Shown here in pieces: positions 53,408 to 61,638 of a DNA stretch of 64,000 nucleotides. The notes under the pieces were generated by a model. That model made no database searches, had not been told where the DNA came from, and saw nothing but the letters and a program-made list of their open reading frames with translations. Source of the DNA: JAUIET01 sp045106985 (lineage in GTDB: Bacteria > Pseudomonadota > Gammaproteobacteria > Pseudomonadales > JAUIET01); contig JBGCFQ010000020.1 of assembly GCA_045106985.1 (NCBI GenBank), forward strand, positions 124,001 to 188,000, written 5' to 3'. Both the position numbers and the translations under genes were made by a program. How positions within the stretch are numbered: the stretch's first letter is position 1; each line of letters begins with the position of its first letter.

Positions 53408-54316
53408 CTATAAACTCACTGTTAATTTCTCACTTAGAAATTTTGCCATTTCATCGCGCGTTTCCGGATGCTTCGCAGCAAACTCCATAAAACAGCGCAC
53501 ATAGTCTGCTTTGTTACCAATGTCATAGCGCACAGCATTCCAGTGTAAGGCCTGCATCGGCGAGCGAGCAGCGAGTATATTCATGGCATCCGTCAGCTGG
53601 ATTTCATTACCCTTACCCATTTCAGTTTCATCCAAACAGCTAAAGATTTCTGGTGTGAAAATATAACGTCCAGCGATTGCCAAATTAGTAGGCGCTTCTT
53701 CAGCCGTTGGTTTTTCTATCAGTCGGTTAAGACCGTACAGCCGACCATCAGAACCGTCCAAAGGATTTCCATCGACAATGCCATATCGGCTGAGCCATTC
53801 GTCCGGCACCTCGCGCACGGCAACAACGCTTGACTGATAGCGCTCGTAGACCTGCATGAGTTCTTGAAGACCGTGAATACCACTCTCTTCGCCCGGCTCA
53901 ATAATGGTGTCGCCCAGTAATAGCGCAAATGGATCAGAACCCGCAAAGCTTCGCCCTAATTTAACCGCATCGCCTAAGCCAAGTTGTTCTTTCTGCCGCA
54001 CAAAAAAGATATTTGCGTGGTCGCCAATATCACGCACCGTATGCGCTAGCGCGGCTTTCCCTTGTTTCTCTAGATGTAGCTGCAAACCAGGGGCTGAATC
54101 AAAATGATTTTCTATGGCCCGCTTACCACGACCGGTAATAATCAAAATGTCTTCGATACCACTGGCTACCGCTTCTTCAATAACAAATTGAATAACAGGC
54201 TTGTCAACGATCGGCAGCATTTCTTTCGGGCTGCTCTTTGTCATGGGCAGGAAACGAGTACCCAGACCGGCGGCGGGAATAATAGCCTTAGTTATTTTCG
54301 TAGTAGATGTTGTCAT
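53408..54316 (-). CDS. galU: UTP-glucose-1-phosphate uridylyltransferase GalU
   Basis: GalU makes UDP-glucose from UTP and glucose-1-phosphate, and relatives also accept other sugar-1-phosphates. The 302-residue protein carries the nucleotidyltransferase signature AAGLGTRFLPMTKSSPKEMLPI (residues about 15-36), FVRQKEQLGLGDAV, LLLGDTII and the RLIEKPTAEEAPTNLAIAGRY segment, all normal. It begins 3 bases after the glucuronokinase-like gene, suggesting one unit in which the kinase product could be the uridylyl acceptor. Confidence 0.95.
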   Translation of the reverse strand: MTTSTTKITKAIIPAAGLGTRFLPMTKSSPKEMLPIVDKPVIQFVIEEAVASGIEDILIITGRGKRAIENHFDSAPGLQLHLEKQGKAALAHTVRDIGDHANIFFVRQKEQLGLGDAVKLGRSFAGSDPFALLLGDTIIEPGEESGIHGLQELMQVYERYQSSVVAVREVPDEWLSRYGIVDGNPLDGSDGRLYGLNRLIEKPTAEEAPTNLAIAGRYIFTPEIFSCLDETEMGKGNEIQLTDAMNILAARSPMQALHWNAVRYDIGNKADYVRCFMEFAAKHPETRDEMAKFLSEKLTVSL

Positions 54317-54319
54317 CGA

Positions 54320-55351
54320 TTAACTCTCGCCCTTCCCTTTACGCTTGTCCTTGTCCTTTATAGTTGGGTGAATAGTCTTAGCACCCATAGATTGATAGGC
54401 TTTTAACAACAAGTCAAAGCGCTGAGGATCACCATCGTAAACGCCTATCACAGCTCCACCAGAACCAGCCAGTTTTGCGTGCGCTCCCTGTTGCTCGGCT
54501 ATTTGAACAAGGCGTTTATTGCCCTCACTCACATCAATGGTACGTGTGCGTAAGGCGAAGTTTTCGCTCAAGAGCGGACCAATTTGATCGCCTTTTCCTT
54601 TGCTCAATAAATCTCTAGCTGATTGAGCAAGGCCTGCAAATTCTTCCATCGCCGCCAATACAGCTGGATCACCACGGTTAAATCGGCTTCGTAAATCATT
54701 GTGGCTAAGCTCTGTGCCTTCAGCAAGACCGTCGTGGTAGGCAACAAATAAAGGCGGCAAGCTCTCAGGCGACAACGATTCATAATGTCCATGGCCGCGC
54801 TCTTCCATTAAGGATTTATCGAAGTCCATAAACACAGCCCCTTCATAGGCCTGAACAACCCGATCTTGCAAGCCAGCGCCAATCCCCAATTCCTCCAACT
54901 CAACGCTCAATGTTAAATTGGCAAGCTCATAATCAGCTATCGATACATTATAGAAAGACATCAGAGCACGCATTGTTGCTGTCACAATGCCAGAAGACCC
55001 CGCAAGCCCAACCCGAACCGGAATATTAGAGCGGTATTCCATCGTGAAATTGCGAGCTTCCAGTGTTATGTCATTTAACTCGCAATAGTCGTTGAAGCGT
55101 TTAATGGCGGCTTTAATCAGGCGAAGACCGCCGTAGTAGCCATTCAAACGTACGTCTTCGCTCAACTCGGCCAAGGAATTGAAGGTCATGTTATCTTGCT
55201 GGCAAGGTTCAATGCTTAGCCGGGGCGACTCAAAGCAAACGACATTCGCCGCGAAATTACGCAATATAACGGCAATGGTTTTGCCAAAATACCCGTCAGA
55301 CGGATTACCTATCAAACCGGCACGGCCATAGGCACAAGTTTCAATAATCAT
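54320..55351 (-). CDS. GHMP kinase, glucuronokinase-like
   Basis: The 343-residue GHMP kinase has the motif-1 sequence RAGLIGNPSDGYFGKTIAV, ATP loop IPVRVGLAGSSGIVTA (about 114-129), ELGIGAGLQDRVVQAYEGAVFMDF (about 150-173) and motif 3 KLAGSGGAVIGVY near residue 300. These blocks, and the NGYYGGLRLIKA segment, match plant glucuronokinase as I remember it, much more than mevalonate, homoserine or heptose kinases. The reaction would be ATP plus D-glucuronate to glucuronate-1-phosphate. The tail is basic (KDKDKRKGKG). It precedes galU, which could turn the product into UDP-glucuronate. Substrate is inferred. Confidence 0.78.
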   Translation of the reverse strand: MIIETCAYGRAGLIGNPSDGYFGKTIAVILRNFAANVVCFESPRLSIEPCQQDNMTFNSLAELSEDVRLNGYYGGLRLIKAAIKRFNDYCELNDITLEARNFTMEYRSNIPVRVGLAGSSGIVTATMRALMSFYNVSIADYELANLTLSVELEELGIGAGLQDRVVQAYEGAVFMDFDKSLMEERGHGHYESLSPESLPPLFVAYHDGLAEGTELSHNDLRSRFNRGDPAVLAAMEEFAGLAQSARDLLSKGKGDQIGPLLSENFALRTRTIDVSEGNKRLVQIAEQQGAHAKLAGSGGAVIGVYDGDPQRFDLLLKAYQSMGAKTIHPTIKDKDKRKGKGES

Positions 55352-55425
55352 GTTATCTACTAATTTCGATCACTCATCATTCTATTGTATCCTAATGAAC
55401 CAAATTTGCTGGTGAGTCATAATCC

Positions 55426-55884
55426 ATGTCACAGAAGTTTCGTTGTCTTATTCGCGTTCGTTACGGCGACTGCGACGCACAAGGCGTAGTATTCAACGCA
55501 CGTTATGGCGACTATGTAGATGTTGCCTCCACCGAATACCAACGCTTCACCGTGGGAGGCTATCAGGCCGTTCTAGACGCGGGAATAGACTTCCAGGCTG
55601 TGAAGCTAAGCATTGAATGGAAAGCCTCAGCGCGGTTTGATGAAGTGCTTGCCATTGAGGTTGAAACGGCACGCTTGGGTAATACCTCGTATGGCTTAGG
55701 CTTCACTATGTATGAATACTATTCGAACAAGCTACTCGCTACGGCGGAAACAGTCTACGTCTGTGTTGATGCTCAATCGTTTGAGAAAAAACGCATTCCT
55801 GATTCTGTACGAACGCAACTGCAAGAAGCCGCAACAGGTGTGCTAGTTAATCAAGCCGGCATTACGCTTAATGGAGATAAGTAG
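55426..55884 (+). CDS. Hotdog-fold acyl-CoA thioesterase
   Basis: The 152-residue protein is of the YbgC/4-hydroxybenzoyl-CoA thioesterase family. The signature RVRYGDCDAQGVVFNARYGDYVD at residues 9-31 holds the catalytic Asp (in DAQG, DxxG). The rest is a single hotdog domain. The substrate is unclear. It diverges from the glucuronokinase-like gene across 74 bases and its stop is two bases before the next gene. Confidence 0.9.
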   Translation: MSQKFRCLIRVRYGDCDAQGVVFNARYGDYVDVASTEYQRFTVGGYQAVLDAGIDFQAVKLSIEWKASARFDEVLAIEVETARLGNTSYGLGFTMYEYYSNKLLATAETVYVCVDAQSFEKKRIPDSVRTQLQEAATGVLVNQAGITLNGDK

Positions 55885-55886
55885 AA

Positions 55887-56849
55887 ATGCTTAGCGTTTC
55901 AATCGATGACGTACAAGCGGCTGCGAATCGTATTGCAAAGTATGTCCATCAAACACCCGTGCTCAGCAGTGAACAGATCAACCGTATTGCCGGCTGCGAA
56001 CTGGTATTTAAGTGTGAGAACTTACAGAAGTGCGGTGCTTTTAAGGCGCGAGGTGCACACAACGCCCTATTACAACTTACAGCTGAGCAATTAGCCCGTG
56101 GTGTGGCAACTCACTCTTCGGGCAATCACGGCGCAGCCCTCAGTTATGCAGCAAAGCAATTAGGTACGGCCGCCCATATAGTGATGCCTGAAAATACGTC
56201 TCAAGCCAAAATTGATGCCGTGAAAGGCTATGGTGGTAACATTACTTTTTGCGAAGCCACAATGGCGGCACGCGAACAAACCATCGCTACAATTGTAGAA
56301 GCTACAGGAGCGTCGCTGATTCCCCCCTACGATTCAGCGTCAATTATTGCCGGTCAAGGAACAGCAGCGCTTGAGCTATTGAGCCAAGTCGATTATCAGC
56401 TCGACGCCCTGATAACGCCACTCGGTGGTGGCGGCTTATTAGGAGGCACAGCCCTGGTGGGTAGTAGCCTAAGCCCCAGCACTCGCATTATTGGAGCAGA
56501 ACCTGAAGGTGCAAATGATGGCTATTTATCATTTGTATCAGGTGAATGGCAACCACAACTGGCACCAAACACAATTGCTGACGGCCTGCGTTCGTCTACA
56601 GGAAAGCTCAACTTCCAGATTATTCAGGCCTTGGTAGATGAGATTGTTTGCGTTAGCGACGCCGAAATAATTAACGCTATGAAACTAATATGGTCGCGCA
56701 TGAAGCTGGTGATTGAACCATCATCAGCGACCGTTCTTGCTGCGGTTTTGAAGAACTCAGATCGCTTTAGCGGTCAAAAAATTGGTCTCATTCTTAGTGG
56801 CGGCAATGTGGATCTTAATCACCTGCCATGGATGCAAACCAATGCCTGA
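55887..56849 (+). CDS. PLP-dependent threonine/serine dehydratase (or serine racemase)
   Basis: The 320-residue fold-type II PLP enzyme has the Schiff-base lysine in KCGAFKARGAHNA (about residue 52), SSGNHGAALSYAA, and the phosphate-binding loop TPLGGGGLLGG near residue 180. The length without an ACT domain fits catabolic threonine dehydratase, serine racemase or a related eliminase; residues alone do not distinguish them. It is two bases behind the thioesterase and before the aldose epimerase. Confidence 0.9.
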   Translation: MLSVSIDDVQAAANRIAKYVHQTPVLSSEQINRIAGCELVFKCENLQKCGAFKARGAHNALLQLTAEQLARGVATHSSGNHGAALSYAAKQLGTAAHIVMPENTSQAKIDAVKGYGGNITFCEATMAAREQTIATIVEATGASLIPPYDSASIIAGQGTAALELLSQVDYQLDALITPLGGGGLLGGTALVGSSLSPSTRIIGAEPEGANDGYLSFVSGEWQPQLAPNTIADGLRSSTGKLNFQIIQALVDEIVCVSDAEIINAMKLIWSRMKLVIEPSSATVLAAVLKNSDRFSGQKIGLILSGGNVDLNHLPWMQTNA

Positions 56850-56870
56850 TTCCCTGTTGTTCCATCGTTG

Positions 56871-57911
56871 ATGAAGCTATTTAAGCTGGCCAATAGCAAT
56901 GGCGTTGAAATAGCAATCATGGATCTAGGTGCCACTATTGTGTCAGTGAAAGTGCCAGATCGCTTTGGTAAAATCGCAGATGTAGTGCTAGGCTTCGATG
57001 CACTCCCTGATTACCTAAGCGACCAACCGTATTTCGGCGGCATTGTTGGTCGCTATGCGAATAGAATTGCGTACGGGCGCTTTAGTATTGATGGAAAAGC
57101 TATTCAGTTGGCGTGCAATGACGGTAAACATCATTTACATGGTGGCACTACAGGTTTTAACAAGAGACTTTGGCGGCCTATTCCTGAGCTCAGCGGTGAC
57201 CACAACAAGCGCAGCGTAGATTTACAGCTAATAAGTGAGCATGGTGATCAAGGTTACCCTGGAACACTAAGCTGTCGTGTATGTTATGTACTGGATGACA
57301 ACAACCGCTTAACGGTGACCTATAGCGCCACGACTACTGAACCAACGGTCGTAAACTTAAGCCAACACAGTTATTTTAACCTGGCGGGCCATCACGCGGC
57401 GGGTCAACTTGACTCAGCTCTTGAACACATTCTAACAATCAATGCCGATTATTTTACTGAAATCGACGACACGCTAATTCCTACCGGTCACTTGGCACCG
57501 GTTAAAGGAACACCTCTAGATTTTAGCCAAGCTACAAAGGTTGGAGTCCGCATCAATGAAAACCATCAACAGTTGAATTACGCTGAGGGTTACGATCACA
57601 ATTTTGTACTCAATGCCGACGTAGTAAATGGCCCTGAGGCGGCAGCCAAGCTGGTTCACCTGGCGTCAGGACGCACACTGCGTATTTACACTGATGCACC
57701 AGGCATGCAATTTTATAGCGGCAATTTTCTCGATGGCTCAGCAACCGGCAAGTCAGGTGTTGCTTATCAACGCCGCGGTGGCCTGGCTTTTGAAACACAA
57801 TATTTTCCTGATTCACCTAACCAACCGTTCTTTCCCTCTACTCGTTTAAACCCCGGCGGTGAGTTTAAAACACAGACAGTCTTCGAATTTGGTGTTGTAT
57901 CTGGTCAATAA
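56871..57911 (+). CDS. galM: Aldose 1-epimerase (mutarotase)
   Basis: The 346-residue product interconverts alpha and beta anomers of aldoses such as glucose or galactose. Motifs are FGGIVGRYANRIAYG, HHLHGGTTGFNKRLW (His near the active site), SQHSYFNLAGH and GVAYQRRGGLAFETQYFPDSPNQ with the catalytic Glu. I use the ATG at 56871; a TTG three bases earlier is in frame. It may belong with galU and the sugar kinase nearby, although these read the other way. Confidence 0.94.
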   Translation: MKLFKLANSNGVEIAIMDLGATIVSVKVPDRFGKIADVVLGFDALPDYLSDQPYFGGIVGRYANRIAYGRFSIDGKAIQLACNDGKHHLHGGTTGFNKRLWRPIPELSGDHNKRSVDLQLISEHGDQGYPGTLSCRVCYVLDDNNRLTVTYSATTTEPTVVNLSQHSYFNLAGHHAAGQLDSALEHILTINADYFTEIDDTLIPTGHLAPVKGTPLDFSQATKVGVRINENHQQLNYAEGYDHNFVLNADVVNGPEAAAKLVHLASGRTLRIYTDAPGMQFYSGNFLDGSATGKSGVAYQRRGGLAFETQYFPDSPNQPFFPSTRLNPGGEFKTQTVFEFGVVSGQ

Positions 57912-57917
57912 TATATA

Positions 57918-57933
57918 CTGTATATATAGACAG
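57918..57933. promoter_or_regulatory. LexA box upstream of dnaE2
   Basis: CTGTATATATAGACAG fits CTG-N10-CAG and is nearly identical to the imuA box. It begins 7 bases after the aldose epimerase stop and lies 75 bases before the dnaE2 start. It predicts SOS control of dnaE2 independently of imuAB. Confidence 0.87.
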
Positions 57934-57995
57934 TAGTTTAAATCTGAATTAAGCTGAATAGTCCTCTGCATACTTTGCATACTCTTTATAAAAAG

Positions 57996-58001
57996 TAAGG
58001 A
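57996..58001 (+). promoter_or_regulatory. Ribosome-binding site deciding the TTG start of dnaE2
   Basis: TAAGGA lies 7 bases upstream of TTG at 58009. No in-frame ATG or GTG gives the conserved YAELHC N-terminus, so TTG is the likely initiation codon. Confidence 0.75.
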
Positions 58002-58008
58002 CATTCTG

Positions 58009-61000
58009 TTGGCCTACGCCGAACTTCACTGCATAAGCAATTTCAGTTTTCTGCGCGGCGCGTCTCATCCTGGTGAGTTGGTGATGCAGGCCGCCGAGCT
58101 GGGTTACTCTGCTATAGCCATTACGGATGAGTGTTCGTTGGCTGGCATTGTTAAAGCTCATGTGGTCGCCAAGGAATGTGGTATTCAACTACTCGTTGGA
58201 AGCGAGTTTGTGTTGAATGAAGGCATTAAATTGGTGCTGCTGGCACCCCATCGAGACGCTTATGCCCAGCTATCAACACTGATCACCGTGGCACGCCGCC
58301 GCAGCCCAAAAGGCGAATACTCGCTTAAGCTCAATGACCTGAAACGCGGTGCAGACGAGCAACTGGCTATCTATTTACCCAGTTGTTTACACGACAATTT
58401 ATCGGCAAAAGACAGGCAAGACAGTACTCATTACATTGATGACTTAAAAAGCGTATTCAAGAACAATTTATGGATTGGCTTCAATAATAGATTGAATGAC
58501 GATTCACTAAACCGTTTTCAATATTTTCATTCCTTGGCAAAACGTTATCAACTGTCTTTAGTAGCTTGTGGCAATGTGCATATGCATTGCCGCGCACGAA
58601 AGCCGCTACAAGATGTGTTAACGGCTATTCAACACAACACAGCTATTCAGCAACTTGGAAATAAGCTACAAAGCAATAGCGAGCAATACCTTCGCCCCAT
58701 TGCAGAACTGGATGTTCGCTATCCCCTGCCCCTACTCAATGAAACACTGCGCATTGCAAAACGTTGTGAGTTTTCAATGGATGAGTTGCGTTACGACTAC
58801 CCGGAAGAACTAGTACCCCCAGGGCAAAGCCCTGACGCCTATTTACGCCAACTGGTGTATCAGGGAGCGCAGCAACGTTGGACGAATGGTGTGCCACCAA
58901 AAGTTCAGGAGCAAATAGAGAAGGAGCTATTACTTATCAGGGAGCTGCAGTACGAGTATTATTTTCTCACAGTATTCGACATTGTGTACTTTGCTCGAAG
59001 CCAAAACATCTTATGCCAGGGACGTGGCTCCGCCGCGAATTCTGTGGTGTGTTATTGCCTGTTTATTACCGAAGTTGATCCCGACCGTATTTCAGTATTA
59101 TTTGAACGTTTCATTTCCAAAGAGCGAGACGAGCCGCCCGACATAGACGTGGATTTTGAGCACGAGCGACGCGAAGAAGTTATTCAGTACATCTATAAAA
59201 AGTACAGCCGTGAACACGCAGCATTAGCTGCTACCGTAATCACCTATAGACCACGCAGTGCTATCAGAGACGTTGGCAAAGCGCTGGGACTAGACGCTTT
59301 GTTTGTCGAACAACTGGCCAAGTCTTTGGCTTGGTGGGACCGTAAAGGCGACCTGCACAAGCGATTTGAAGAAGCCAACATTGAAGGCGGATCAAAAATG
59401 GCCAAGTTATTTCTTAAGCGAGTAGATGACATCCTCGGCTTTCCGCGACACTTATCGCAACACGTTGGCGGTTTCATTATTACTCGCAGCCCAATAAGCA
59501 CTCTGGTTCCAGTTGAAAATGCAGCAATGCCTGACCGCACTATTATCCAATGGGACAAAACCGATATTGAGGCCATGGGCTTACTAAAAGTGGATGTATT
59601 GGCTTTAGGAATGCTAACGGCTATTCGCAAAGCGTTTGATTTGATCAACAGTTACCAACCTATTCCCATTGACCTGTCTAAGGTACCCGCTGAAGATCCA
59701 ATAACCTATAACATGCTGTGCCGTGCCGACAGTGTGGGCGTTTTTCAAGTCGAATCGCGTGCACAGATTTCTATGTTACCGCGCCTGAAGCCACACAAAT
59801 TTTACGACCTTGTGATTCAAGTAGCGATTGTGCGCCCGGGCCCTATTCAAGGCGATATGGTACACCCTTATCTACGCCGTCGTGAGGGTAGCGAGGCCGT
59901 TAGCTATCCAAATGATGACGTTAAAGCCGTATTAGAGCGAACACTGGGCGTACCTATTTTTCAGGAACAAGTTATTAAATTAGCAATGGTGGCAGCCGGT
60001 TTTAGTGGTGGTGAAGCCGATCAATTACGTCGCGCTATGGCTAGCTGGGGAAAGAATGGCAACCTATTACACTTCGAACGCAAAGTCATTGACGGCATGC
60101 TAGCCCGTGGACATGACATGGATTTCGCACAACGGCTTTTCAACCAAATGAAAGGCTTTGGCGATTACGGTTTTCCGGAATCGCATGCTGCCAGCTTTGC
60201 CTTGCTAGTGTATGTGTCTGCGTGGCTGAAATGCCACTACCCCAGCGCATTTTACTGTGCGCTACTAAACAGCCAACCTATGGGCTTTTATTCGCCATCG
60301 CAGCTAATACAAGACGCTCAACGACACCAAATAAAAACACTTGAAATCGACGTATTGCATAGTCATTGGGACAGTACACTGGACTTACAGAAAAATGCCG
60401 CGGGTGTTATGAATGTTCAGCCAGCACTGCGGCTCGGCTTACGTTTGGTAAAAGGCTTTAATAAAAATGCAGCGCATCGTATTGAGCAACTTCGCCAATC
60501 TCAGGGCTTTAACTGCGTTGAAGAATTGGCCATACGAGCGCAATTAAATAGGCAAGAAATTGAGGCATTGGTAGGCGCTGACGCACTGCGAGCATTAAGC
60601 GGTCACCGCCATCAAGCACATTGGGAAACGGCCGCTATAGAAGCCCCACAGCCATTGCTTGAAGCGGGCGCTGAGATATTGAGCGAAGGTATTAGCTTTC
60701 CTGCACCAAGTGATGTGCAAGAAGTATTGGCAGACTACCAGGCAACTGGCCTAAGCATCAAACAACACCCAATGTCATTGCTGCGTACGCAGAAGCCCTT
60801 CTCTCGCTGTAAAACGGCTTACCAACTACAACTTCTTAACCATGGCCGATTTGTTAGGGTAGCGGGCATAGTCACAGGCAAACAACGCCCAGGAAGCGCC
60901 TCCGGTGTTGTATTTCTAACACTGGAAGACGAAACTGGAAACATGAACATAGTTATTTGGAAAAATTTGCAGGAGCGATGCCGAAAAACACTAATGCAGT

Positions 61001-61128
61001 CAAAAATTATGCTGGTTAAGGGTGTAATGGAATGTAAAGGCTCAGTAATACATGTTATCGCTGGCGATCTTATAGATTGCAGCGACAGCCTAAAGCACTT
61101 TAAAAACAAGTCTCGTGATTTTCACTAA
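58009..61128 (+). CDS. dnaE2: Error-prone DNA polymerase III alpha, DnaE2 (ImuC)
   Basis: DnaE2 is the catalytic polymerase of the ImuABC mutasome. The 1039-residue product has the N-terminal PHP domain (AELHCISNFSFLRGASHPGEL), the C-family polymerase core with EPPDIDVDFEHERREEVIQYI (catalytic aspartates near residue 385), the QVAIVRPGPIQGDMVHPYLRRREG segment and a C-terminal OB fold (RVAGIVTGKQRPGSASGVVFLTLEDE). It is shorter than replicative DnaE (about 1160) and lacks its tau-binding tail. It starts at TTG. Unusually, it is 5.5 kb from imuB rather than adjacent. It ends convergent with the pilin gene. Confidence 0.96.
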   Translation: MAYAELHCISNFSFLRGASHPGELVMQAAELGYSAIAITDECSLAGIVKAHVVAKECGIQLLVGSEFVLNEGIKLVLLAPHRDAYAQLSTLITVARRRSPKGEYSLKLNDLKRGADEQLAIYLPSCLHDNLSAKDRQDSTHYIDDLKSVFKNNLWIGFNNRLNDDSLNRFQYFHSLAKRYQLSLVACGNVHMHCRARKPLQDVLTAIQHNTAIQQLGNKLQSNSEQYLRPIAELDVRYPLPLLNETLRIAKRCEFSMDELRYDYPEELVPPGQSPDAYLRQLVYQGAQQRWTNGVPPKVQEQIEKELLLIRELQYEYYFLTVFDIVYFARSQNILCQGRGSAANSVVCYCLFITEVDPDRISVLFERFISKERDEPPDIDVDFEHERREEVIQYIYKKYSREHAALAATVITYRPRSAIRDVGKALGLDALFVEQLAKSLAWWDRKGDLHKRFEEANIEGGSKMAKLFLKRVDDILGFPRHLSQHVGGFIITRSPISTLVPVENAAMPDRTIIQWDKTDIEAMGLLKVDVLALGMLTAIRKAFDLINSYQPIPIDLSKVPAEDPITYNMLCRADSVGVFQVESRAQISMLPRLKPHKFYDLVIQVAIVRPGPIQGDMVHPYLRRREGSEAVSYPNDDVKAVLERTLGVPIFQEQVIKLAMVAAGFSGGEADQLRRAMASWGKNGNLLHFERKVIDGMLARGHDMDFAQRLFNQMKGFGDYGFPESHAASFALLVYVSAWLKCHYPSAFYCALLNSQPMGFYSPSQLIQDAQRHQIKTLEIDVLHSHWDSTLDLQKNAAGVMNVQPALRLGLRLVKGFNKNAAHRIEQLRQSQGFNCVEELAIRAQLNRQEIEALVGADALRALSGHRHQAHWETAAIEAPQPLLEAGAEILSEGISFPAPSDVQEVLADYQATGLSIKQHPMSLLRTQKPFSRCKTAYQLQLLNHGRFVRVAGIVTGKQRPGSASGVVFLTLEDETGNMNIVIWKNLQERCRKTLMQSKIMLVKGVMECKGSVIHVIAGDLIDCSDSLKHFKNKSRDFH

Positions 61129-61155
61129 GGTTATCTGGAGCTTTTCAATGGGCTG

Positions 61156-61623
61156 CTAGTGTCCCCAGCCTTCATCTCCGTCATGGGTCTTTTCGCCACG
61201 GCTGTTCAGCGTCATATCACCATCACCATCCTGAGCAGCAAGCGCTGTACCCGTAAGCTGAACACAACGTGTGATTGGAGCTCCCGTGCAAGTGCCCCCA
61301 GTAACGCGGTAAAAGCCGCTTTCAGACTCAACCCCACCACCGCTTAAGGTATACCCAAGATCACTTAGATCTGTTGTATAAGTCATGTTATTCAGAAAGA
61401 AACGTTCCTGTTGTTGCATGATTTGCATCAATTGCGACGCCGCGTCCGAACGGCGAGATTTCTTCACAAAGTTATCGTAGCTAGGCAACGCCACAGCGGC
61501 CAGAATAGCGACAATTGCCACTGCAATCATTAGCTCAATCAGCGTCATGCCGTATTGCCGAGTACGAAACTCACGTCGCGGAGTTTTCCACGTAGGTAAT
61601 TTATTGCTCATAATATTACTCAT
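61156..61623 (-). CDS. pilE: Type IV pilin-like protein PilE
   Basis: The 155-residue product has a prepilin leader with cleavage at G25-M26, in the sequence YGMTLIELMIAVAIVAILAA, with the conserved Glu at position 5 of the mature protein. The globular part contains two Cys near the C-terminus (TGGTCTGAPITRC) likely to form the D-loop disulfide, as in PilE minor pilins. It directly follows pilY1, the arrangement found in the fimU-pilVWXY1Y2E cluster. The leader is longer than usual (25 residues); a start at residue 5 is possible. Confidence 0.9.
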   Translation of the reverse strand: MSNIMSNKLPTWKTPRREFRTRQYGMTLIELMIAVAIVAILAAVALPSYDNFVKKSRRSDAASQLMQIMQQQERFFLNNMTYTTDLSDLGYTLSGGGVESESGFYRVTGGTCTGAPITRCVQLTGTALAAQDGDGDMTLNSRGEKTHDGDEGWGH

Positions 61624-61638
61624 ACCAAATAATGGGTA

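Noticed and set aside
54320..55351. GHMP kinase as mevalonate, homoserine or D-glycero-D-manno-heptose kinase
   Set aside because: The LIGNPSDGYFGKTI, GYYGGLRL and GIGAGLQDRV blocks resemble plant glucuronokinase more, and the galU neighbour fits.
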